Below, piece after piece: positions 43,934-51,144 of a DNA stretch of 51,144 nt. Source of the stretch: Thermogemmatispora sp042408965. GTDB taxonomy: Bacteria; Chloroflexota; Ktedonobacteria; Ktedonobacterales; Ktedonobacteraceae. How positions within the stretch are numbered: position 1 is the first letter of the stretch; every line of letters starts with the position of its first letter. Position numbers and translations under genes: made by a program. The notes beneath the pieces were generated by a model, which saw only the letters and a list, made by a program, of their open reading frames with translations, had not been told where the DNA came from and made no database searches. Location of the stretch: positions 1 through 51,144 of the forward strand of contig JBHOQN010000154.1 of NCBI GenBank assembly GCA_042408965.1, in the 5' to 3' direction.

Positions 43934-44110
43934 GATCCTGCTCTCTCCTTAAGGCGTTGGGTACTCACATTATAAGCGAAGCACTGGCCCTTGGGTAGGG
44001 ACGATGAGGTATACTGTCGAAAGAGACAGGGCTGAAGGCCCTTGCATGCATGCGCGAGGGAGGTGCATCTCGCCTCGCTCGGCTCTTCTCTGTGCCCATG
44101 CAGCCCATGC

Positions 44111-44140
44111 GCGGCAGTCCGGCAGTCAGGGAACTGCCGC
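44111..44140 (+). promoter_or_regulatory. glpK leader with two alternative stems
   Basis: ACTGCCGC (44133-44140) can pair with GCGGCAGT (44111-44118, 8 bp) or, as ACTGCCG, with CGGCAGT (44120-44126, 7 bp). The two folds exclude each other and end 7 bp before the glpK SD. Confidence 0.4.
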
Positions 44141-44164
44141 TGTATCAAGGAGGATCATATAGCG

Positions 44165-45685
44165 ATGACTGGTTATATTTTGAGCCTGGATCAGGGCACC
44201 ACGAGTTCGCGGGCCATTCTCTTCGATCATCAGGGGCAGATTGTGCAGGTAGCCCAGCAGGAATTTCCACAGATCTACCCGGCGCCCGGCCTGGTGGAGC
44301 ATGATCCCGAAGCCATCTGGGAGAGCCAGCTAGGTGTCGCCAGGCAGGTCCTCAAGGCGGCCGGCGTGGCGGCCAGCCAGGTGGCGGCCATAGGTATCAC
44401 CAACCAGCGAGAGACGACCATCGTCTGGGAGAAAGCCAGCGGGCGTCCCGTCCATAATGCCATTGTCTGGCAGAGCCGGCTGACAGTGCCCATCTGCGAC
44501 GCCCTCAAGGAGCGGGGTTTCGACAAAGTGATCCGCGAGCGCACAGGGTTAGTGACCGACGCCTATTTTTCAGGGACCAAGGTCTAGTGGATTCTGGACA
44601 ACCTGCCAGGCGTGCGCGAGCGGGCCGAGCGTGGCGAGCTGCTCTTCGGCACGGTTGACACCTTTCTGCTCTGGCGCTTAAGTGGAGGGCGCGTCCATGT
44701 GACCGATTACTCCAACGCCTCGCGCACCCTCCTCTTCAATATTCACAGTGGTACCTGGGACCAGACCATTCTTGACGAGCTTGGCATTCCGCGCGCCATG
44801 CTGCCCGAGGTCCTTCCCTCAAGCGCCGTCTATGGGGAGACTGACCCCGAGCTCTTCGGCGTTCCTATCAAGCTAGCCGGCATCGCTGGCGATCAACAGG
44901 CTGCCATGTTCGGCCAGGCCTGTTTCGAGGTTGGCATGGCCAAAAATACCTATGGCACCGGTAGCTTTGTCCTCATGAATACCGGTGAGCGCGGCATGGC
45001 CTCCCCGAACGGCCTGCTGACCACCCTGGCCTGGGGTCTGCCCGAGGGTGAGGGTGGCGCCCCGCGTCTCACCTACGCCCTCGAGGGGAGTATCTTCGTC
45101 ACCGGGGCGGCCGTGCAATGGCTGCGCGATGGCCTGCGTGCCATCGAGCGCAGCGTCGACATCGAGCGCCTGGCGGGGGCCGTGTCCGATAATGGCGGGG
45201 TCTATCTCGTGCCAGCCTTTGTGGGCCTGGGAGCTCCTTACTGGGACCCCTATGCGCGCGGGACCATCATCGGCCTGACGCGCGGCGCGACCATCGAGCA
45301 CATTGCCCGTGCGACGCTCGAATCCATCTGTTATCAGACGCGCGACGTACTGGAGGTCATGAGCGCTGACAGTGGCGTGCATCTGAGATCGCTGCGTGTC
45401 GATGGAGGTGCCGCCGTCAATAACCTGCTCATGCAGTTTCAGGCCGATATGCTGGGGGTGCCGGTCGAGCGTCCCAGGGTCACCGAAACAACCGCCCTGG
45501 GAGCGGCCTATCTGGCCGGCCTGGCGGTCGGTTTCTGGGGCAGTCGCCAGGAGGTTGCCAGACAGTGGGCCCTCGATCGCGTCTTTGAGCCGCGCATGAG
45601 CGCTGACCAGCGCGAGGCCCTCTACAGTGGCTGGAAGCGGGCCGTCGAGCGTTCGCTGCGCTGGGCAGAGGAGAGCCGCGCCTGA
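44165..45685 (+). pseudogene. glpK: glycerol kinase, interrupted by one in-frame amber codon
   Basis: FGGY-family glycerol kinase, 507 codons with the terminal stop, full length compared with about 500 aa. SLDQGTTSSRA (phosphate loop), NQRETT, GIAGDQQAA, GLGAPYWDPYARG and the adenosine-binding region are all intact. Codon 141 is TAG (44585-44587), between FSGTKV and WILDN; the reading frame continues unchanged to the C-terminus. The well-known E. coli protein has Lys at this place, so a single AAG-to-TAG change would explain it. Either a fresh pseudogene, a sequencing error, or a stop that is read through. AGGAGG lies 11 nt before the ATG. No glpF or glpD nearby. Confidence 0.9.
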
Positions 45686-45781
45686 GCAGACGCCCTTCTG
45701 CCCGGAGGCGGTCCCATGCGGGAAGGGGGCCATGCGGCGACTGGTCCCCCGCGGAGTGGGGCTGCGCCGGCTGCGAGTGGT

Positions 45782-46849
45782 TCAGGAAATCAGGTTGATC
45801 CCCGTCTCGAGCGCCAGCACAAACTCGGTCAGCAGGAGCGCGACCTCAGTGACATCTTTGAGGGAGACGATCTCCGAGCCTGTATGCAGGTAGCGGCAGG
45901 GGATACTGATCAAGCCCGTGGCCACCCCGGCGCGCGTCATCTGGATCGTATCCGTATCCGTACCAGTGTACCCAGCCTGGACGTCGATCTGATAGCTCAA
46001 GCCCGCGGCCGTCGCCGTCTGGACCAGTAGCTGATAGACGCGCGGGTTGATGGCCGCCCCCACCGTCAGAACCGGGCCGCCGTTGAGCTTAATCTCACCG
46101 ATCTCGTGTCGCGACGTCTGCGGATGGTCAGCGGTGTAGGTCACATCGACAACCAGCGCGATATCCGGTTCCACGCCGTAGGTACTGGTGTGCGCTCCGC
46201 GTGAGCCAAGCTCCTCCTGCACCGTGGAGACCAGGTAGAGGGCGGCTCTGAGGCGCTGGCGGGCCGCAGCGACGCGGCGCAACGCCTCCAGGATGGCGAG
46301 GATGCCAGCCTTGTTATCCAGCGCGCGCGAGACCACCAGATCGCCGTGCAGGCGCTCGAGACGAGCCGCGCGCGTCACAGGGCTGCCCAGGGGAACCAGC
46401 CTGCGGGCCTCTTCCTGGCTGGCAGCGCCGATGTCGATCCACATCTCGTTCAGGTCAGGAGCCTTCTCACGCTCCGCGGGTGATTTCAGATGGATCGGTT
46501 TGGCGCCGATGACCCCTGGCAGGGGGCCACCCGGCGTATGGATCTCCACGCGCTCACCGGGCAGCGTGGTGGAGTCGAAACTGCCGATGGGGGCAAAGTA
46601 GAGGAAGCCTTGCTCATCGATGTAGCGCACCAGCAGACCCACTTCATCGCAGTGGGCCGTAAGCATGACGCGCGGGTGACCAGCCGCGTTCAGGCTGGCG
46701 ATCACGTTCCCGTGGCGGTCCGTTGAGACCGCCTCAGCGTAGCGGGCACTCTCGCGGCGGATCACCTCCTGGACCGACTGCTCGAAGCCAGAGGGACTGG
46801 GACTGGCAACGAGCTGCCGTAGTAGCTCCAGTTGTGACTCATCGAGCAT
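45782..46849 (-). CDS. M42-family metalloaminopeptidase / endoglucanase-type
   Basis: 355 aa from the ATG at 46849 with GAGGAG 9 nt upstream. Cocatalytic metal ligands are visible: AHCDEVG (His66, Asp68), RALDNKAG (Asp178), QEELGSRG (Glu212/213), VVDVTYT (Asp235) and RYLHTGSE (His322). Members form tetrahedral dodecamers that trim peptides in the cytosol. A Rho-independent terminator stands directly before its SD, so expression may depend on read-through. Converges with glpK. Confidence 0.93.
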   Translation of the reverse strand: MLDESQLELLRQLVASPSPSGFEQSVQEVIRRESARYAEAVSTDRHGNVIASLNAAGHPRVMLTAHCDEVGLLVRYIDEQGFLYFAPIGSFDSTTLPGERVEIHTPGGPLPGVIGAKPIHLKSPAEREKAPDLNEMWIDIGAASQEEARRLVPLGSPVTRAARLERLHGDLVVSRALDNKAGILAILEALRRVAAARQRLRAALYLVSTVQEELGSRGAHTSTYGVEPDIALVVDVTYTADHPQTSRHEIGEIKLNGGPVLTVGAAINPRVYQLLVQTATAAGLSYQIDVQAGYTGTDTDTIQMTRAGVATGLISIPCRYLHTGSEIVSLKDVTEVALLLTEFVLALETGINLIS

Positions 46850-46864
46850 ACGATCACACTCCTC

Positions 46865-46898
46865 AAAAAAAGCGCCTGGCGCTTTAGTGCCGCCAGGC
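46865..46898 (-). terminator. intrinsic terminator between NYN gene and M42 peptidase
   Basis: 8-bp stem GCCTGGCG/CGCCAGGC, 9-nt loop, then GC and seven U on the minus strand. About 97 bp past the NYN stop; the U-tract ends 1 nt before the peptidase SD. Confidence 0.85.
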
Positions 46899-46995
46899 GT
46901 CGGTTGCATCTATCGTTATCCGTGCGGGTGTACACAGAGATGGCAGGCAGACAGGCTTCTGGAGATTCCTGAGCATGGGCGACGCCGAACCTCCT

Positions 46996-48333
46996 CTAGC
47001 GTACAAACTGCTTGAGAACCTCTTCGACCTCAGGATGCGCACGGTTCAGGCGCAGATCCTCCGCTCCAGTCGCATCCGTTTGCAGCAGAAGAATGCCCTG
47101 TTGAATGCAGGAGTGAAGCAACTCGCGGGCCGACTCGCGCGTCAACCTGCCGCGGAAGCGGTTTTTCGGGTTGACGGGATCTCCGATGAAGTTCGCCACC
47201 CCGATCACCGTGCGCCAGGACCAGTTGCGATCGATGTCGTCCAGGAACTGCAGAAACTGAGGATCAAGGGCGTCGATCGGAGGCTGCATCCCAACAGCCG
47301 GCATGTGGGGATTCGTCCCTGGCGTAACGGCCGGCATGTGGCCCGTGCTGCCAGACGAGACAGCCGGCATATAGCCACTGCCCGTGAGGGTCGAAGTGGA
47401 GGCGCCGCCAGGCACCAGAGGCACAAACTGGTTGGCGCTGCTGATCAGATCTCGGCTGACGGTTCCCGGAATACCAACAACAATCACCGTTTTGTTCAAA
47501 CGCAACTTCAGACGCGCACAGATGCGGGTGAAATCCTTGTCGCCCGTCATCAGGACGAAGGTAGAGATGGTCGGGCGATCAAAGACGGTCTCAATGATGT
47601 CCATCAGCATATTCAAGTCGACGGTACTCTGTACGATCGTACTCTGCACAATCGCGTTCGTACCACCCGGCCCGATGGCGGGCAGATGGCCAGTGCCGCC
47701 GGAGTGCTGAGGAGAATATCCCAGAGGACCAGTATTCCCGTGAGGCAGAGACCCACTGGAGGGCTGGCCGGGATGCTGAAGGTAAGAGCCAGGGCCGCCC
47801 GGACGCGGTGACTCGCGCTGCGCATAGGCAGACGGGCCAAACTGCTCCTCGCCGGCTCCCTCATCCTCGCCATTCACGCTCAGGCGCTCCTCGCTTTCCG
47901 GGCGCAGCGACTGATCCGCATAGGTCGACCAGCCGTTCTCCAGGTGCTGTGGGTGCACAGCGGGCAGGGAGCCAGGGTGACTGGTGATGCCTCCCGACCA
48001 CTGGCGCTGGTACGGACCCTGTTCAGAGGCATAGCCTGGAGCGCCGAGCGCGCCTGTAGAGGGATTGGCAGGGGGATAGTGGATAGTACCCATGCGGATG
48101 CGGTCGCGCTGCTTTGCCGGACAGTCCACACGATCGATCATCGCCGCCGTGAGGCTGCCCTTGAAGAGTTCGGGCTGGCGAGACCAGTCCGCATAGGCTC
48201 GGGCGACCATAACAGTTCCATAGCGGCGCGCGACGGCGATCAGCTCCTGCGGATCAGGCTCGCGCCGCTGAATATTCAGCATACTGTAGCGAATGTTCTC
48301 AAAATCAATGAATAAAGCAATCTCTTCTGGCAC
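46996..48333 (-). CDS. NYN-domain (PIN-like) protein with split domain and C-terminal wHTH-like region
   Basis: 445 aa, GTG start with GAGGAGAAG upstream. NYN/LabA-like nuclease features: LFIDFENIR (Asp10), ADWS, then after a gap VDLNMLMDI and LMTGDKDFTRI, the usual acidic residues for metal-dependent RNA cleavage. Residues about 80-225, inside the domain, are a Gly/Pro/Ser/Gln-rich insert. Five copies of a (H/Y/S)(M/L)PA(V/I) motif flank the second half, three of them tandem between the NYN part and the final about 95 residues, which look like a winged-helix/LOTUS-like module. Probably an RNA-processing or RNA-decay factor. Confidence 0.85.
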   Translation of the reverse strand: MPEEIALFIDFENIRYSMLNIQRREPDPQELIAVARRYGTVMVARAYADWSRQPELFKGSLTAAMIDRVDCPAKQRDRIRMGTIHYPPANPSTGALGAPGYASEQGPYQRQWSGGITSHPGSLPAVHPQHLENGWSTYADQSLRPESEERLSVNGEDEGAGEEQFGPSAYAQRESPRPGGPGSYLQHPGQPSSGSLPHGNTGPLGYSPQHSGGTGHLPAIGPGGTNAIVQSTIVQSTVDLNMLMDIIETVFDRPTISTFVLMTGDKDFTRICARLKLRLNKTVIVVGIPGTVSRDLISSANQFVPLVPGGASTSTLTGSGYMPAVSSGSTGHMPAVTPGTNPHMPAVGMQPPIDALDPQFLQFLDDIDRNWSWRTVIGVANFIGDPVNPKNRFRGRLTRESARELLHSCIQQGILLLQTDATGAEDLRLNRAHPEVEEVLKQFVR

Positions 48334-48395
48334 AATCTTCTCCTCTCATCGGGAGAAACCGCGCAGACCAAGATTTTCTGATTGTTCAGGTGCTC

Positions 48396-48416
48396 GGATT
48401 GCGTGCAACGCAATCC
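48396..48416 (-). promoter_or_regulatory. hairpin in the NYN gene leader
   Basis: Perfect 8-bp stem GGATTGCG/CGCAATCC, 5-nt loop, between promoter and start codon. Confidence 0.45.
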
Positions 48417-48426
48417 TACAACTATG

Positions 48427-48455
48427 AGCATATCATACTTTATGGGTAAAGTCGA
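48427..48455 (-). promoter_or_regulatory. promoter of the NYN gene, with internal palindrome
   Basis: TCGACT (48450-48455), 17-bp spacer, TATGCT (48427-48432), minus strand. The palindrome ACTTTA-TGGG-TAAAGT (48437-48452) fills the spacer and touches the -35, a plausible site for the divergent HxlR protein. Confidence 0.5.
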
Positions 48456-48466
48456 GTGGTCCGCGC

Positions 48467-48496
48467 TTTACTTTTCAGAGCTACTTATGATATAGT
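48467..48496 (+). promoter_or_regulatory. promoter of the HxlR-family gene
   Basis: TTTACT (48467-48472), 18-bp spacer, TATAGT (48491-48496), plus strand, about 50 bp before the start. Confidence 0.6.
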
Positions 48497-48545
48497 CTCT
48501 AATTAAGGGATGACTTCCAGCTTACCAGACAAAGAATAGAGTTCT

Positions 48546-48911
48546 ATGACGTCTGCGACATCCGATCACCTCAAGGATACCAGAGTTGCTCCCGGTAGTA
48601 CCAGTACCTGCCCGGTAGCCCGAACCGCCAGGATCATTGGCGGAAAGTGGACCCTTCTCATCATTCGCGATCTGGCCTCCGGTGCGAAGCGCTTTCATGA
48701 GCTGGAGCGCTCGCTTCACGGGATCAGCCCGAAGACGCTATCCGAACGGCTGCGCACCCTGGAGGAGGAGGGGATCATCTCCCGTCGAACCTTTGCGGAG
48801 GTACCTCCACGGGTAGAGTACTCGCTCAGTGAGAAGGGGCGGGACCTGATTGACGTCATTGAAAGTATGCGTGCCTACGGCTTGCGCTGGCTGTGCGATC
48901 CCTCAGAATGA
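48546..48911 (+). CDS. HxlR-family winged-helix regulator
   Basis: 121 aa, normal length. Conserved N-terminal Cys22 in TCPVARTARIIGGKW, then the HTH with ISPKTLSERLRTLEEEGII and the wing EVPPRVEYSLSEKG. Likely a redox- or electrophile-responsive dimer. Divergent from the NYN gene, with a 16-bp palindrome between the two promoters. Weak SD. Unlike the HxlR protein at 21 kb it has no Cys-rich tail. Confidence 0.9.
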   Translation: MTSATSDHLKDTRVAPGSTSTCPVARTARIIGGKWTLLIIRDLASGAKRFHELERSLHGISPKTLSERLRTLEEEGIISRRTFAEVPPRVEYSLSEKGRDLIDVIESMRAYGLRWLCDPSE

Positions 48912-48956
48912 GTGGCATCAGGTCGCCGCGATAGCTGGTCGTCAGGGATACGTAAG

Positions 48957-48980
48957 AACCGGGGGCAGGTACCCGGTTCC
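48957..48980. terminator. bidirectional hairpin between convergent genes
   Basis: 8-bp perfect stem GAACCGGG/CCCGGTTC with an 8-nt loop in the 92-bp gap between the HxlR gene and the small minus-strand gene. Confidence 0.55.
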
Positions 48981-49003
48981 TCGCGGTTGCATATTCCATC
49001 GCC

Positions 49004-49309
49004 TCAGCGAGAGATCCCAACCAGCTCGCGGTCGTGTTCCGCCAGGAAGCGGTGCAGCAGCCCCCCCACCTGCTCTGAAGCCAGAAGCTGTTCTTCTCGC
49101 TCTGCGTTTGCTTCTTCGGTGCGCGAAAGCAACTCGTAGAGGCCGGGGATGTCATAGCGCATCTGAACCTGAAGCTGGCCTTCGCTATTGTACCCCTCAA
49201 CGAAGAGACCGTCCTCTTCCTCGCGGAGCGCAATACTCTTCACGCCAATTTGATCCAGTACCTGACCCACCGCGTGTAAAATACGCGCGTAACTGAATGT
49301 GGTCGGCAT
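49004..49309 (-). CDS. small protein of unknown function (101 aa)
   Basis: Not recognised. Acidic, soluble, no Cys, with an N-terminal helix (ILHAVGQVLDQIG), a beta-rich centre (LFVEGYNSEGQLQVQMRYD) and a helical, Glu-rich C-terminus. AGGGAGGG 3-4 nt before the ATG and a near-consensus promoter about 120 bp upstream support it as a real gene. Confidence 0.75.
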   Translation of the reverse strand: MPTTFSYARILHAVGQVLDQIGVKSIALREEEDGLFVEGYNSEGQLQVQMRYDIPGLYELLSRTEEANAEREEQLLASEQVGGLLHRFLAEHDRELVGISR

Positions 49310-49422
49310 TGATCCCTCCCTAAAATAGCTGGAGATTGGGATAAACCTGTGGCTATCAGACTGACTACGTTGTCACTGTGTACATCAAGACAGGTCAGAT
49401 AGTTTCTCCACTGCTCTTCGTT

Positions 49423-49452
49423 AGTCTATCATATAGCTACAATAAACGTCAA
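49423..49452 (-). promoter_or_regulatory. promoter of the 101-aa gene
   Basis: TTGACG (49447-49452), 18-bp spacer, TAGACT (49423-49428), minus strand, giving a leader of about 100 nt. Confidence 0.6.
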
Positions 49453-49466
49453 GGTAGTGAGCAGAG

Positions 49467-49537
49467 GGGCGCCCGGCTCTCTGCCTGGTTGCTGTCGTCA
49501 CCAGGCAGAGAGCGTGAGCGAACGCGGCCGGGCGCCC
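49467..49537 (-). terminator. large branched inverted repeat (three-way-junction-like)
   Basis: Outer stem GGGCGCCCGG/CCGGGCGCCC (10 bp) encloses a perfect 12-bp hairpin (49477-49512, loop 12) and a small GCGT/ACGC hairpin (49512-49525). It lies 11-81 bp past the stop of the membrane-protein gene. Terminator or a stable structured RNA. Confidence 0.6.
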
Positions 49538-49547
49538 GGGCCACTGC

Positions 49548-50498
49548 TCAGTGACGGCCGAGCGCGCCATTGGCCATTGCTCTGGCCGGCTGGCCTCTAC
49601 CATTGCTGCTGTTCAGGATCTCCAGGGCTTTCAGACGCCAGAAGCGGGCGCTCGCGGGTCGCTTGAGCGCCAGGTACTGGGCGAGGGCCTCATCTGTGAT
49701 AGCGGGGTTTGACTTCAATACTTCGATTGTCATCTGAAGCTTATCGGGGCTGCCGTCAGCCGGGGTTGTCAGGAGGGCCGGATTGGTGCTCTGCTCATCG
49801 CCGAGCGCTTCGCCGCCCACGGCGACAATCTGACCGGTGATGGGCCGTGCCAGATCCTGCGCAGGCTCTTTGGCCTCTCCCACCCCTGTGGCACTGGTTG
49901 CGGGCGCCATGGCTGTGCTCTCCTGGTTGGCAATGGGAAGCAGGCTGGCAGGATTGAGGCGCGTCCCGGTGGTCAACGCCCGCCTCAGGGTCGACATGGG
50001 GAGCTGCACCTGCTTCGCCAGCTCGGTCAGAGCGGTCAATTGCTGCTGCTTGGCGCTCTTCTCCTCTGCCTCGGTCTCGCTGATCGTCTCAGCCATCATC
50101 GTGTAGACGATACCCAGCAGGGGGAAAGCACTTGCCATGAAGGGAAAGATGTTGGTCAGCCAGGGCGCGGCATGCTCGGCTGCACTGAGCATCGACGGGC
50201 TGTGAAACTGCTTCGCATAGGCCCAGTTGACAGCCCATGAGAAGGCTGTGCAGATCACAATCAGAAGCCAGTGCTGCCAGACTGCTTTGGGGGTCCGATA
50301 CCGCCGATACCGCTGGAAGGCTGTCCAGGAAAGCAGATAGATCGTGACGTCAATGCTGATGGCTATAGCATAGCTTACGGCCCACCACCAGGCCCCCTCC
50401 GGCCCGGACGATGGCTCAAATGATGCAAAAAAGTAGGCCACATGAGGTATAGAGGCCGCCAGGAATACGGCAAAGGCTATCCAGAAAAAATATTTCAT
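49548..50498 (-). CDS. membrane protein with four TM segments and a cytosolic helical/wHTH-like tail
   Basis: 316 aa from the ATG at 50498, chosen because GGAGGGGAG lies 7 nt upstream; a longer frame runs into the rRNA promoter region and is unlikely. TM segments at about 3-25, 37-58, 75-95 and 115-140, then a Glu/Lys/Gln helix, a low-complexity linker, and a final about 45 residues (AITDEALAQYLALKRPASARFWRLKALEIL) shaped like a winged-helix/HTH. It recalls DUF2637-type membrane proteins of Gram-positives but I cannot assign it. No function is proposed. Confidence 0.75.
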   Translation of the reverse strand: MKYFFWIAFAVFLAASIPHVAYFFASFEPSSGPEGAWWWAVSYAIAISIDVTIYLLSWTAFQRYRRYRTPKAVWQHWLLIVICTAFSWAVNWAYAKQFHSPSMLSAAEHAAPWLTNIFPFMASAFPLLGIVYTMMAETISETEAEEKSAKQQQLTALTELAKQVQLPMSTLRRALTTGTRLNPASLLPIANQESTAMAPATSATGVGEAKEPAQDLARPITGQIVAVGGEALGDEQSTNPALLTTPADGSPDKLQMTIEVLKSNPAITDEALAQYLALKRPASARFWRLKALEILNSSNGRGQPARAMANGALGRH

Positions 50499-50642
50499 CA
50501 AGAGACTCCCCTCCGCGAAGGTATAATAACCCCTCGTACTATCACGTAGCAAAGCGTACTTCAGCGCAAAGAAATCCGTCAATCCTCTATAGTACATTGT
50601 GGCTAATCTTCGCCTCCTCCCCGAATCTCTACGGCTGAGGTA

Positions 50643-50671
50643 TTGACAATGCTGCGGCGATATGCGATAGT
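50643..50671 (+). promoter_or_regulatory. rRNA promoter P1
   Basis: TTGACA (50643-50648), 17-bp spacer, GATAGT (50666-50671). Confidence 0.65.
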
Positions 50672-50779
50672 ATCGGGGCGCTGCGCGACGGCGCGATGGC
50701 TCTGGCCCTCTTGCCGTGGTCCTCCTCACAGAGCTGCTCCCCTTCCTGGAGGGCTTCGAGGACTTCCGGCGAAAACCTC

Positions 50780-50808
50780 TTGACAATCGCTTCAAGCTGT
50801 GGGATACT
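50780..50808 (+). promoter_or_regulatory. rRNA promoter P2
   Basis: TTGACA (50780-50785), 17-bp spacer, GATACT (50803-50808), the same layout and -10 variant as P1 and P3. Confidence 0.7.
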
Positions 50809-50865
50809 AAAACCACCGCAGGCGAGGCCAGCAGAGAAACCGGCCAGAGCAGAGCGGTCAGTACC

Positions 50866-50896
50866 TTGACAACTGAATCGTGTACCAATAGATACT
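50866..50896 (+). promoter_or_regulatory. rRNA promoter P3
   Basis: TTGACA (50866-50871) with GATACT (50891-50896) at 19 bp, or TAGATA at 17 bp. The leader from here to the 23S 5' end is about 100 nt and contains a GTGTGC/GCACAC hairpin (50975-51007). Confidence 0.6.
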
Positions 50897-51003
50897 TGCT
50901 TCAATTTTGCTGAGAGCGAGAAAAGCAGTCAGCAATTCCTGCAAGCCGAGTATACAGACAGATGGAGAGAACTCGTGTGCTCTCCTGAAACAATGGGAGT
51001 TGC

Positions 51004-51144
51004 ACACAAGCGAGAAGCGTACGCGGGGGATGCCTGGGCGCTGAAGGCCGAAGAAGGACGCGGAGACCGGCGAAACGTTCAGGGGGAGCTGCATGCAAGC
51101 GAGGAGCCCTGAGTATCCGAATGGGGCAACCCCTCCGGCATGAT
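51004..51144 (+). rRNA. 23S ribosomal RNA, 5' end (continues beyond window)
   Basis: The segment starting AAGCGAGAAGCGTACGCGG, then GGATGCCTGGGC, GAAGAAGGACG and TCCGAATGGGGCAACCCC, matches the conserved 5' domain of bacterial 23S rRNA. The mature 5' end is placed at about 51004 by alignment to the E. coli start from memory. No 16S gene or spacer tRNA precedes it: the upstream gene is a minus-strand protein gene and three promoters sit in front. Confidence 0.93.

Noticed and set aside
50629..50904. 91-codon minus-strand frame upstream of 23S
   Set aside because: It spans all three rRNA promoters and has no SD or family features. The promoter reading explains the sequence better.
50897..51003. 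Spacer tRNA between 16S and 23S
   Set aside because: No T-arm (GTTCGAAT-like) or acceptor pairing was found in the leader, and no 16S 3' end precedes it.

Overview
The window looks like a chromosomal segment of a GC-rich thermophilic Chloroflexota bacterium, most likely of the Ktedonobacteria / Thermogemmatispora type. This is inferred from gene content (full 14-gene complex I, eukaryote-type Ser/Thr kinases with TPRs, a DUF5679-type zinc ribbon) and from a 23S rRNA gene with no 16S gene in front of it. No database search was possible. Many genes carry clear sigma-70-type promoters (TTGAC[A/G]-N17/18-TAtAaT) and purine-rich Shine-Dalgarno sequences, which helped choose starts.

Layout. (1) 1-1.1 kb: 3' part of a G-rich pentapeptide-repeat gene, converging on the nuo operon. 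(2) 1.3-17.3 kb, minus strand: nuoA-nuoN in canonical order from one strong promoter. Several spacers (C/D, F/G, H/I, M/N) are unusually long and some hold short tandem repeats. (3) 17.5-21.5 kb, minus: rhodanese, aldehyde dehydrogenase, HIT-family hydrolase, HxlR-like regulator. (4) 21.7-28.8 kb, minus: a signalling block with a 13-TPR protein, a soluble Ser/Thr kinase with 11 TPRs, an MFS transporter and a membrane-anchored kinase whose HRD motif is HCD. (5) 29.2-30.1 kb, minus: secG and a DUF457-like membrane protein fused to an HNH-like zinc module. (6) 30.3-34.3 kb, plus: metallo-beta-lactamase-fold protein with a three-hairpin leader, pyrG, and a PRC-barrel/MgtE-N/CBS protein. (7) 34.3-39.5 kb: a 15/16-bp minisatellite, a cysteine-rich unknown protein, prs, a wHTH-MFS pair, greA. 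(8) 39.6-46.8 kb: a small leaderless ORF with a near-perfect promoter, an alpha/beta hydrolase fused to a zinc ribbon, a divergent panC-like gene, plsY, pgsA, glpK broken by one in-frame amber codon, and an M42 aminopeptidase. (9) 47-50.5 kb: a NYN ribonuclease-like protein whose catalytic domain is split by a low-complexity insert, an HxlR regulator, a small conserved-looking protein, and a membrane protein with a possible C-terminal wHTH. (10) 50.6-51.1 kb, plus: three tandem promoters leading into the 5' end of 23S rRNA, cut by the window edge.

How the genes fit together. The nuo operon encodes a proton-pumping NADH:quinone oxidoreductase, with NuoE/F/G present and so NADH as electron donor. 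Housekeeping genes for nucleotides (pyrG, prs), phospholipids (plsY, pgsA), secretion (secG) and transcription (greA) are interspersed with regulators and signalling proteins. No mobile element, CRISPR array, tRNA or phage gene was found. The points most worth a second look are the unlinked 23S gene with tandem promoters, the degenerate PanC, the split NYN protein, the DUF457-HNH fusion, the amber-interrupted glpK and the structured RNA candidates.
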